This document shows, piece after piece, positions 55,147 to 64,000 of a stretch of 64,000 nucleotides of DNA. The notes beneath the pieces are model-generated. The model was not told the origin of the DNA, did not search any database, and saw only the letters and a list, made by a program, of their open reading frames with translations. This stretch comes from Macrothele yani (Eukaryota > Arthropoda > Arachnida > Araneae > Macrothelidae): assembly GCA_039090855.1 (NCBI GenBank), contig CM077022.1:69774971-69838970 (forward strand). Reading direction: 5' to 3'. Numbering within the stretch: the stretch's first letter is position 1; each line of letters opens with the position of its first letter. The position numbers and the translations under genes are program-made.

Positions 55147-56560
55147 TACACTGCTGGCCACCCAAAATGCAACACCAAGAAGGACACGACATAGCAAAGC
55201 CAGATTTACTGGACACATAACAACAGGTACAAAGATGAAACGATTGAGCTTACAGGCCCGTGCGACTTGCGGAACACGCAGACATCAATAGTTCGTGTGG
55301 CCCCCATGGCTGGCAATAACGGCCGCTACACGCCACGGCACCGAACGAAAGAGGCTTTGGATGTGGGCTTGGGGTATGTCGGTCCAGGCTGCTTCAACTC
55401 GTTGCCACGGTTCATCAGACGTAGCCACGGTTGGTGCTTGCCGGGCCACTCAGTTGCTGATCAGCGACCAGACGTGTGTTCGATGGGCGACATATCGGGA
55501 GAACAGGCAGACCACGGCAGCAGTGACACCTGGTGGGCCGTGAAGAATTGTTGCACGATGCGTGCCACGTGCGGGCGCGATTTGCCCCGTTGAAACGTGG
55601 CCGCTGGCAGGTCCTTCAGGTAAGGGAGGACTACAGGCTCCAAAACGTCGGAGATGTAGCGGTGGCTGTTGAGTGTACCGGCGATGCGTACCAGATGGGA
55701 GCGGGTGTCATATCCAATTGCGCCCCAAACCACAACGCCAGGCGACGGACCGGTATGGGAATGCATAATGCAGGCGTCATACAGTCTCTCGCCGCGGTGC
55801 CGCCACACGCGGATCCGACCAGGCTGGTGTTGCAGGCAGAAGCGGGATTCGTCGGATAAGACAATGTCGTGCCATTCCGTAGTCCAGGTGCGGCGTTCAA
55901 CGGCCACGGCCGCCGCACTCGCCGGTGGTGTAACGTCAATGGTAATCGGAGCAATGGGCGCCGTGCGACAAGTCCCCGCTCCTACAGACGATGTCGAACG
56001 GTGCGTGCTGACACAGGTTGTTGCGCAACACACCCTAATTCCTGCGCTAATGTTTGTGATGTGACGGTGCGAGCCGTCAATTCCCGCCGCACAACATGAA
56101 GGTCCTCTCGTTCGGTGGTGTGCCGCGGCTGCGGCAATCGCTCACGTTGGTCCGCCCGCCCCTCCTGCACCCACCGAATCCATACTCGCCTCACTGTGGC
56201 TGGATGTCGTCCCACACGGGCGCCGATGTCTCGGTACGATAAACCGCTGTCGCGATAAGCCACTATTCGTCCTCTGTCGAACTCCGAAACGTGCTGGAAT
56301 GAATGCCGTATTCTGCGACGAGGCATCAGGAAGCTTCCTACGCACAGGTCCGGCAGCACAACACACTTCCACTACTTACAGCCCGCCTTCTGTGTACCCT
56401 TCTTTTAGTGCTTCACGGTGGCGTGCCGGGCGCACATGATTTGCATATGTCCTGCAATGCTAATCGATTGCATGTCCTTTTGCGGGCGACGCGTGCTGCG
56501 AATTTCAGGCCAATCGGATGCTTGCTTCTTGGTGTTGCATTTTGGGTGGCCAGCAGTGTA
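55147..56560 (-). mobile_element. Tc1-like DNA transposon
   Basis: Perfect-looking inverted repeats TACACTGCTGGCCACCCAAA (55147) and its complement ending at 56560, continued by ATGCAACACCAAGAAG. It is bounded by TA. It is GC-rich compared with its surroundings, as is its gene. Confidence 0.9.
55440..56326 (-). pseudogene. Tc1-like transposase with altered catalytic site
   Basis: The start MPRRRIRHSFQHVSEFDRGR (56326) leads into two helix-turn-helix units (YRDIGARVGRHPATVRRVWI). The frame shifts near 55990 into WTTEWHDIVLSDESRFCLQH (first Asp). GVVVWGAIGY follows, then FQRGKSRPHVARIVQQF, where relatives have FQQDNARPH; the second catalytic Asp is replaced. It ends CSPDMSPIEHTSGR with further shift. 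The loss of Asp alone predicts inactivity. Confidence 0.83.
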
Positions 56561-56815
56561 TAAAATTAAAATGCGTTCAATGCACTCTTGATCCCGAATC
56601 ATGATTCCCAGACAATTAGGTATGATTAGTCTACTTATTATATTTTGAAGAATACCATGCGTCGTAATACACTTTTCAATAAAATAAACTATAACTAGTA
56701 CCATTTGAACAAATATTTAAAAAAATATAATTGGAGAAATATTTGTAGCATAAAAAGAAACGAAAGTTCCTTTTCATCGTAGCCTGAATTTATTAAAATT
56801 TGGCTCGGTAACCTA

Positions 56816-57475
56816 AGATGTCTCCGGGAGGAGGAGGGGGGGGTCGTTTTTGGGTGGGCTTCGCCACGTGGATGTATGCCTGAAAGAAGCACCGTCTGAC
56901 GGGATTGTGTTGTGTATTTGCTGCTTGTGGTATGCCGGTTCCGTGTGGATGTGGGCCGGGGAGGCACTTGCCATGGGTCATGTGAGTGCCTTGGTGCACC
57001 TGTCCACCCAGTGTTCTCTCTGACAGTCTCCCGTCCGGGTCGCTGTCACTTGGCCACCTCTGAAGGGGACTTTTGTACGCCTACATGGACGCTCCGGGTG
57101 TACCTTCGAGTGGCACCCGCCATTCTAGGTGACCTCGCCGCCAATTTGTGTGCGGGTACTTTCGAGTTCTTCGGAGGATCTGAATAACTCGGGGGTTTGT
57201 CAGGTGTTGTCTGTTGGGCCGTGGTGGGAGTGTGTAAACATCAGTGATCCAGGTGTGATCCGTGTGTAAACATCAGTGTCCAGGTGTTTACCTGCGGATT
57301 GGTTAACAGTGTAAAGATGTTGCGTTGGAACAAAGTTCGTGTATGGGGAAAGGGACGTCGTGCGAGAGCACATTAGGGCGTTCCCCTCTCCCAGCCCCCA
57401 TGATTTGGGGGTCCTATATGAAAACAAGTACATAGGTGGGGTGCTCACAACATCGGAAAAAAGAAGAAAAAAATG
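56816..57475 (+). other. GC-rich island of unknown nature
   Basis: Base composition changes abruptly to GC-rich (GGAGGAGGGGGGG at 56829; CCGTCCGGGTCGCTGTCACT at 57031). It holds a short internal repeat (GTGTGTAAACATCAGTG at 57231 and 57261). It ends in a purine-rich GGAAAAAAGAAGAAAAAAATG just before the mariner. No long plausible frame. It could be the 5' UTR of a truncated LINE. Confidence 0.4.
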
Positions 57476-57539
57476 AAAGAAATATTGGGTTGTCGGAAAA
57501 GTCATGACGTATTTTAGCCATGTTTTGCAAAGGTCATTT

Positions 57540-59140
57540 ATTGATAGAAAGAACAAAGATCAATGAATGATGTAATGCCCGATTTGTTCGATAACCTTTT
57601 GCTGAGCTGCAGAATGCCTCATTCATAGTGTAACGTACCAGGAGATGTGACGTACCTGCCAGAAGGACGCACACGACATAAAGGCACATAGGAATCAGAA
57701 TAAAACGTCCGCGTAGCTTAATTGGTAGAGCAGCTTATTCCGGAATGAGTGGACCCGGGTTCGAACCCCGGCGCGGATAAAAATGACGGAGAAATGCACT
57801 TCGTTATAATGGCGCCCGAACTATCCGGATGACCCGACCGTTCAAAATCTCGCATTGGTGTGATGTTATTTCCACACCGCGAGATAGGAAAAATAAGAGA
57901 ATCCTTTCTCCAGCACTTCGAAAAAAAAAAAAAAATAAAAAAAATAAGGGGGAGATGACGTAACGTACCAGGAGATGTGACGTACCTGCCAGAAGGACGC
58001 AGACGACATAAAGGCACATAGGAATCAGAATAAAACGTCCGCGTAGCTTAATTGGTAGAGCAGCTTATTCCGGAATGAGTGGACCCGGGTTCGAACCCCG
58101 GCGCGGATAAAAATGACGGAGAAATTCACTTCGTTATAATAGAAGGACCTGTCTTTCGTGGCGAAAAACTGTACGAGGTGCTGATTTACAGCCTCGTCTG
58201 AATTGAACGTTATACCACGCAAGGACTGTTGAAGAGAGCGAAACAAGTGGAAGTCTGACAGCGCAAGGTCAGGCGAGTATGCTGGGTGTGGCAACACATT
58301 CCACCCAAGCTCCAATAATGTTTGGCAGGTGATCAAACTTGTGTGTGGTCTCGCGTCGTCGTGATGGAACACAACACCTTTACGATGAACGAGCTCTGGA
58401 CGTTTCTGGATGATGGAGTCGTTCAAACTGTCCAATTGCCGACAGTACACATTCGAATTGATTGTTTGGTTCCGTGGTAGGAACTCGAAAAACACGACAC
58501 CTTTAAAATCCCACCACACTGAGACCAGAACCTTCCGCTGACGAGTGTCTGCTTTGGATGTCGTTTGAGGCGAAGCAGCACGTCGGGACCAAGACCGTTT
58601 GCGCAGCACATTGTTGTACACAATCCACTTTTCGTCACCAGTTATCAGTCGCTTCAAAAAAGGATCGTTTTCCTCACGTTTAATGAGCATATCGCAGATG
58701 TTTATACGCGCCGTCAATTGAGCTTTTTCGAGTTCATGAGGAGCCCACACATCGAGCTTGCCTACGTATCACAGCTTCTTCAGGTGGTCGTGAACGCTTG
58801 AATGATGAATGTGCAATGTGTCTGCAATCTTGCGTGTCGTGTAACATGGGTTTGACGCGATCAATGCCTTGATTTGGTCGTCATCAACCTAGGTGGGCCT
58901 CCCCGACCGAGGAGCATCGTTGAGGTCAAAATCACCAGCACGGAATTTTGCGAACCACCGCTGTCACTGACGTTCTTGTAGAGCATTATCACCGTACACT
59001 TTACACAACTTTTCACAAGCTTGACGCGCGTTCTTCCCTTTACGGAAGTAAAACAGTAAAATATGGCGAAAATGCACAGTTTGGTCTTCGATCTTCAACT
59101 TGATGAAAAATCTCCGCAAATCAACCATATCGCTCACTAT
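57540..59140 (-). pseudogene. mariner transposase, disrupted
   Basis: The N-terminal DNA-binding part starts near 59130 (MVDLRRFFIKLKIEDQ; AREACEK-like LCKVYGDNA). A frame change near 58980-58760 precedes a 241-codon run with the catalytic core: LITGDEKWIVYNN (first Asp), VVFHHDDARPHTS (second Asp) and AYSPDLALSDFHLF (third Asp, DD34D, Mos1-type). The C-terminal FFATKDRSFY is cut by the TRIM, and the last ~25 codons follow beyond it at 57625-57545. In the mariner motif SPDLAPSD, Pro is changed to Leu. Confidence 0.85.
57629..58138 (+). mobile_element. TRIM-like LTR element with tRNA-like LTRs, copy D
   Basis: LTRs at 57629-57808 and 57959-58138 differ at three of 180 positions and share private variants (AGCTTAATTGG, GAGTGGACCC). 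Target duplication ATAG lies at 57625-57628 and 58139-58142. The interior has TGGCGCCCGAAC and AAGGGGGAGATGA. tRNA-like segments are at 57707-57778 and 58037-58108. It is inserted in the 3' coding end of a mariner transposase. Confidence 0.88.
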
Positions 59141-59366
59141 TCCTTTTAGAATGCAGCTAGATCTGGTACCTGTCGAATGCCATAGCGATAACAGAGCTGC
59201 GCATGCCTCTAGTACTTCCAAAACTACCCAACCGCCATCGGGTGGGTGGTTTTGCCATCACTTTTCAGACAACCCAATAGATCAACTGTACATAATCTGT
59301 AGATTCACTAGACCTTTACCAACAAGTAAAAAAAATATTAGAATAATCAGTTTTGTGAAATAGTCT

Positions 59367-59801
59367 TGTGACGTACTATAGAGGCAAAGCACGTGACGAG
59401 ACGACAAATCTGCAGCGATACATTCCGTCCGTGTAGGTTAGTTGGGAGAGCAACTTACTCGGAGAGTGAGGAGGCGCGCTTTGATCTGCGTCCCAAACAA
59501 ATTTGTGTTTTCACATTGGCGCCCGAAGGTAAAAATGGATGTTCTGGCCGTTGGATTCTTCGAAAAATGTGTGATGTTTGTTCCACACATCGTCTAGAAT
59601 TAATGAAAATTCGTTCTTCGCTTCAAAAGAAAAAAAAAATAAGAGGGAGATGATGTGATGTACTACAGAGGCAAAGCACGCGTCAGGACGACAAATCTCC
59701 AGCGATACATTCCGCCCGTGTAGGTTAGTTGGGAGAGCAACTTACTCCGGAGTAAAGGGGTGCGATTCTATCTGCGTCACGGACAAATATGTGCTTTCAC
59801 A
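59367..59801 (+). mobile_element. TRIM-like LTR element, second subfamily (149-bp LTRs)
   Basis: LTRs at 59367-59515 and 59654-59801 start TGTGAYGTACTA and end TTTCACA. Target duplication GTCT lies at 59363-59366 and 59802-59805. After the first LTR comes TTGGCGCCCGAAG, and before the second the tract AAGAGGGAGATGA. The LTR sequence differs strongly from copies A-D, but a degraded tRNA-like segment is in the same place (TAGGTTAGTTGGGAGAGCA as A box). Confidence 0.82.
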
Positions 59802-59805
59802 GTCT

Positions 59806-60429
59806 TTATTCTTCCTTGAAAATAATTTACCACATTTTTGAAATAATAAATCATTCAACATAATTAGAACATTGAAAATGAAGTTTGAAACTGAAAATAA
59901 CATTCATAGAAGCTGTGTCAATAACATTCTGTGTGTCAATAACATTCATATAGAGTTGCAAAGCAAAAATATCAACACACTACACCAAATTATAATAAGA
60001 AAATTGTAATACCAAAAAAGTATGACGTAACTACATGCCTGGGGTGTTCACAGAACCCTGCTCATTAATTTCACTTCACAGAGAAAACAGTATAGCAAAT
60101 GGAATGGCTATATGTCCAATCAAGGAGGTTAGAATAAGGAGGAGATGGCAACAGCCCCTCTCCCTGTGCTTCTGGTGTGACGCCACTTTTTATCAGCTGA
60201 CTACGCCAATGCGCCCAACCCGAGAATCTCCTGTATATCTCTATGAAGAAATCGCGATTTTGAACGGGTTTTTCGGATTATAACTCTGCCCATACAGCCA
60301 AGAAAAAAAATGAGGCTGAAATATTCGTTCCTATAATTAAAAATTTCCAGAACAAAATAGGAAAATATGTGTTGGTATTTCTTTAAAAAAATTAACAAAA
60401 TAATGATTTTTTGACCGGAAGTGAATACT
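59806..60429. other. No feature recognised
   Basis: AT-rich, then a moderately GC-balanced stretch at about 60035-60290 with a short open frame that has no recognisable domain. Confidence 0.45.
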
Positions 60430-60640
60430 GCACATGGTTACTTGCATACTGCGCATGTGCAAGTAACCATGCTTAAAATATAACCAAAACCCTAATGCTG
60501 AGAAATACGAAGTCGGAAATATTCCTTGTTTGCATCCTTGGTTTGCATGCGCTAAGGGAAACTACTTCAGCCACAGGAAGTGACGTCACGTTTCCGAACT
60601 CCCGCGAACTCCCACCACCTCAGAGAGAGGATCGAAACAG
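60430..60640. promoter_or_regulatory. Promoter-like block without a visible gene
   Basis: It contains ACAGGAAGTGACGTCACG (an ETS-type site joined to a CRE palindrome, near 60574-60592) and TGCGCATGTGC (NRF1-like, near 60451), the latter in a hairpin of CATGGTTACTTGCA with its complement. Such combinations mark animal housekeeping promoters. No exon was recognised on either side. Confidence 0.3.
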
Positions 60641-61384
60641 CTGATCTTTTTTGGCTTCACTCAAAAGGGAGCTTTCACCTCCTCTTCTTTTAACCTCCTT
60701 GGGTCCAATGACATAAACTATAACCTCCAATTGAAAGATAGACGGTGACACGGCAGTGTTGCCAACCACGTTTAAGAATTACCTACAATTTAACCCTTTA
60801 AGCGGACGATGCACCTGAACGAAAAGTTGCCCAATTTTCCTGCGCTCCTCAAACAGTAGTGTTCCCATAGTGGCCTGGTTATACCAAAGCTACAGTAAAA
60901 CAATTCCTTTCCCTCTTTTATCTCAAAGTACCGACTATATATCTGTCGCTGAATGTAAATGCTCCCTTAGAGTCCTTAGTCTTACAGTATGTAGTCTGAT
61001 TCCCTTATGGTCCTTTGTTTCCTGTTCCATTACTTGTGGAATGATTAGGAAGCAGTAGTCCCCTGGACACGGATATCATGCCTCTGGGTAGAAACAAGTT
61101 ACTCAAACATCTTTTCTCTTCTTCCTTAGGTTCGTCGCCCCTTTCTTAGCATTCGTAGCGGAAAAGGTAATCAGACTCCCCAAATGACCACTTAGAATGA
61201 GAAACGTAACGTAAAAGCAACGCTTCCTGATGCGCAGGTTCACTCGTTCCTGTCGCGTTCGGCCGACTTCTCAGACAGTGAATATATTCGTCCGAGCTGA
61301 TTTTAGCCTATTTTGTTAACTCGGAGTGAATTCCTTACAGCAGGTTAAATATCGTGGGGTGCTGTGAGCACCCCGCATATCCTA
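60641..61384. other. No feature recognised
   Basis: Pyrimidine-rich, non-repetitive sequence downstream of the promoter-like block. GGTGCTGTGAGCACC near 61357 is a short palindrome. Confidence 0.45.
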
Positions 61385-62225
61385 TGACGTGCCTGCCACG
61401 CAGGATGCACATGAGATAAAGATAGATAGCAGCGAGAGCATACGTCCGCGTAGCTCAGTTGGGAGAGCGACTTATTCCGGATCGTGATCAGCATGATCAT
61501 ATGTAGAGGATTTTAGGAAGCGAGTGTCTGACCCCAGGTCTTAAACAACCCTTAGAAATAGGAAACTAGGAGATTTGGGCTAGAGTGCCCGATAGGAAAG
61601 TGACACGGAAGCGAGGTAGAAGACGCCCTTATTTACTACCGGGGGACCAGTACCCGTGGTCCGACGGCTTAACGTGCCCATCCGACGCACGGCGGATATT
61701 TAGTGGATCGAGCGTTCGTACCTGCCTGGGATCGAACCTGAGGCCCTTTCCGTGGCAGTCACGAAATTTGCCCACTAGGCCACCCGCGGCCGACTCATTC
61801 CGGAATGAGGGGACCCGGGTTCGATGCCCGGCGTGGACAAAAATGCCGGAGAAATTTACTTCGTTATATTGGCGCCTGAACTTCAAGAATGACCTGGCCG
61901 TTAAAGTTCTCGCAATGGTGTGACGTTCTTTCCACACCGCGAGACAGGAAGAATAAGAGAATCCCTTCTTCAGCGCTTCGAAAAATAAATATGTGTGATG
62001 TTACGTTCCGCACACCAAAATTGACTGGGATTTCTCCAATGTACGTTCTTCAGCGGATGACTGCCTACAGCGATACATGGTCCAGGCTGACCCGTAGGCC
62101 ATTCCCCGGCCCCCTCTTTCGGGGGAGGGGTGACGTGCCTGCCACGCAGGACGCACATGAGATAAAGGCACCCGGGTTCGATGCCCGGCGTGGACAACAA
62201 TGACGGAGAAGTTTACTTCGTTATA
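61385..62225 (+). mobile_element. Decayed TRIM-like LTR element, third subfamily, interrupted by a tRNA-derived SINE
   Basis: The first LTR (61385-61868) starts TGACGTGCCTGCC and ends CTTCGTTATA. It is split at its tRNA-like anticodon region by an insertion at 61482-61790. TTGGCGCCTGAAC follows, then an interior with the same hairpin. A purine tract CGGGGGAGGGG sits directly before a second LTR (62131-62225) that has lost the 5' half of its tRNA-like part. No target duplication was recognised. Extra sequence at about 62000-62110 is unexplained. Confidence 0.7.
61482..61790 (-). mobile_element. tRNA-derived SINE (family D) inside the TRIM LTR
   Basis: The head at 61790 reads GGCCGCGGGTGGCCTAGTGG on the minus strand, followed by B box GGTTCGATCC. 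It is bordered by a 14-bp direct repeat CGACTYATTCCGGA (61468-61481 and 61791-61804, one mismatch), the expected target duplication of LINE-driven retroposition. No poly-A tail. The target is the palindromic TTCCGGAA region of the host tRNA-like sequence. Confidence 0.7.
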
Positions 62226-62749
62226 ACCCATTTAAAGGTTAAAGAAATAAAACAAGTTCTGTGGTGATGACTATCTTCGATTCTAAAGCTTTACAGAAAC
62301 AACAACAACAAAGGTACTAAAAATGATGATGGCAGTCGACGATTGTTAAACTTCAATAAATCTGGACAATGAGCAAGAAAGAATAATGATTCTCAAACAT
62401 TAACAAATGGAGATGGCATAAAGTTATAATCACACACGATTCTTACATTCTACTAGATAAGTAAAAAGATTGAAGGAGATCAGGCAGAATCAATGATCAA
62501 TGGTTCTTAACTTTTCCAGAAATAAAGACAATCGTGCCATATTATTGATTCATAAGCATTACGGGGGAAAAAGAGAATGCATGCTAGTTAGTTAGCATCA
62601 ACTATCTGCCATCATTGTCGAGATAAAACTTAGTCAAAAAATTCTGAAACATTGCATAATATTTAGAAATCGTATGACTAAATTTTCAAGCATTACTTAA
62701 CAATGGTATAAGCAAGGCTGATCATAAGACAAGTAACAATTTTTGTTAA
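62226..62749. other. No feature recognised
   Basis: AT-rich spacer between the decayed TRIM and the tandem array. Confidence 0.5.
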
Positions 62750-63600
62750 ACAAAGATCTTCGCTCTTTCCACGTTTATAAGTGAGTCACGGAAAAATTCT
62801 CATTGGCCGCCACCGGGAGTCGAACCCAGGGTCTTCCAGTTACGCGCCGGAAATGCTTCCGCTACACCACAGCGGCCACGAATTCCTCCAGACTCACACA
62901 CTGTAACTGCCAAGCCAATTTGGCAGGTTTCTTCTTGGAGACCCGCACAATGCTGGGGATTCACCAAAGATAGTAAGCAGCAACTGAAGAAATAATTAGA
63001 AGGTGAATGAATAATTAATACAGACATTTAACGTGGACCAGGAACATCAAACAAAGATCTTCGCTCTTTCACGTTTATAAGTGAGTCATGGAAAAATTCT
63101 CAGTGGCCGCCACCGGGAGTCGAACCCAGGGTCTTCCAGTTACGCGCCGGAAATGCTTCCGCTACACCACAGCGGCCTCGAATTCCTCCAGACTCACACA
63201 CTGTAACTGCCAAGCCAATTTGGCAGGTTGCTTCTTGGAGATCCGCACAATGCTGGGGATTCACCAAAGATGGTAAGAAGCAACTGAAGAAATAATTAGA
63301 AGGCGAATGAATAATTAATACAGACATTTAACGTGGACCAGGAATATTAAACAAAGATCTTCGCTCTTTTCTCGTTTATAAGTGAGCCACGGAAAAATTC
63401 TCATTGGCCGCCACCGGGAGTTGAACCCAGGGTCCCCTGGGTTCAACTCCCGGTGGCGGCCAATGAGAATTTTTCCGGTTCAACTCCCGGTGGCGGCCAT
63501 TGAGAATTTTTCCGGTTCAACTCCCGGTGGCTGCCAATGAGAATTTTTCCGTGGCTCACTAACGAGGAAAGAGCGAAGATCTTTGTTTAATATTCCTGGT
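62750..63600 (-). repeat. Tandem array of 300-bp tRNA-containing units ending in a palindrome
   Basis: Two nearly identical 300-bp units (about 62750-63049 and 63050-63349) each contain a minus-strand tRNA-like sequence with GGCCGC/GCGGCC acceptor pairing and the B box GGTTCGACTCC. A third unit starts at 63349 but turns back on itself at about 63435. The right half (63435-63591) is its complement, with a 44-bp piece (GGTTCAACTCCCGGTGGC...) repeated three times. Confidence 0.8.
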
Positions 63601-64000
63601 CCACGTTAAATGTCTGTATTAATTAACAATTTTTAAATGTAGTGACAAAATTGCTGGCTAATTGACATTAGCGATTTACAAAACCTGCCATCTGGAAAAC
63701 GTTGGTAACTGTTAAACATTAAAGAAATACAGAAATAAGGTTTACGTAATTAGAATTAGAAACAAGGTTTACGTAAGTCTTACGATTTACGTAATTTATG
63801 GATTTAAGATGACGATACCTGAACGCACTAGTCAATGAAAATAACGATCCACAAAAGGTCACGGGGATAATAAAAAAGAAAAAGAAAAAACGTAAAGTCT
63901 TCAGCAACCCCGTCAGATAATTGAACCGCGAGGAAGTAAACATAAAAAATAACCATTTCCGACCTTGATAAAATCTATTCACCCAAGAAACATTTCAAGT

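Larger units (their letters stand above)
57483..59279 (-). mobile_element. mariner DNA transposon carrying a TRIM insertion
   Basis: Ends TATTGGGTTGTCGGAAAAGT (57483) and the complement of TATTGGGTTGTCTGAAAAGT (ending 59279) are inverted repeats bounded by TA. The minus-strand transposase lies between. The 510-bp TRIM copy D interrupts its last codons. Confidence 0.88.

Overview
The window is eukaryotic nuclear DNA. It is AT-rich, has no operons, and carries one split gene with GT-AG introns lying in a sea of transposable elements. The mix of elements (several Tc1 and mariner families with TA target duplications, a Tx1/L1-type LINE, RTE-like LINE tails, a Penelope-like GIY-YIG fragment, and many tRNA-derived retroposons) and a CRAL-TRIO gene of the tocopherol-transfer-protein type suggest an arthropod, quite possibly a spider or other arachnid. 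That identification is inference.

The only host gene I can assemble is on the minus strand. It is a complete five-exon CRAL-TRIO lipid-transfer protein of 301 residues, with coding exons at 27743-27587, 25271-25029, 19334-19141, 16904-16794 and 8014-7814. All splice sites and phases agree. A possible non-coding first exon and promoter lies at 44877-45100. All other coding potential belongs to mobile elements, most of them broken by frameshifts and stops.

Layout: 1-7.8 kb holds SINEs, a Tc1 element split by a small LTR element, and an internally deleted mariner. 7.8-27.8 kb is the CRAL-TRIO gene, whose introns hold two Tc1 elements, a long-TIR element, a Penelope-like fragment, a satellite-like array and a TTAA foldback element. 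28-43 kb is dense in SINEs, with foldback tRNA elements, another Tc1, two small LTR elements, minisatellites and a mariner. 45.9-52.3 kb is a nearly full-length Tx1-type LINE flanked by a long direct repeat. 52.4-59.3 kb holds three Tc1 pieces, an unusual GC-rich island and a mariner. 59.3-63.6 kb holds two more small LTR elements and a tandem array of tRNA-containing units.

The most interesting system is a family of miniature LTR retrotransposons (TRIM-like, about 500 bp) that carry a complete tRNA-like sequence inside each LTR. Four copies (2615-3126, 33221-33721, 35714-36216, 57629-58138) have paired 180-bp LTRs, a primer-binding-site-like TGGCGCCCGAAC, a polypurine tract, a hairpin in the internal region and 4-bp target duplications. 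A second subfamily (59367-59801) and a decayed third (61385-62225) keep the architecture. No protein is encoded, so they must have been mobilised by another element. This resembles in principle the plant Cassandra TRIMs, which carry 5S rRNA in their LTRs, but with a tRNA.
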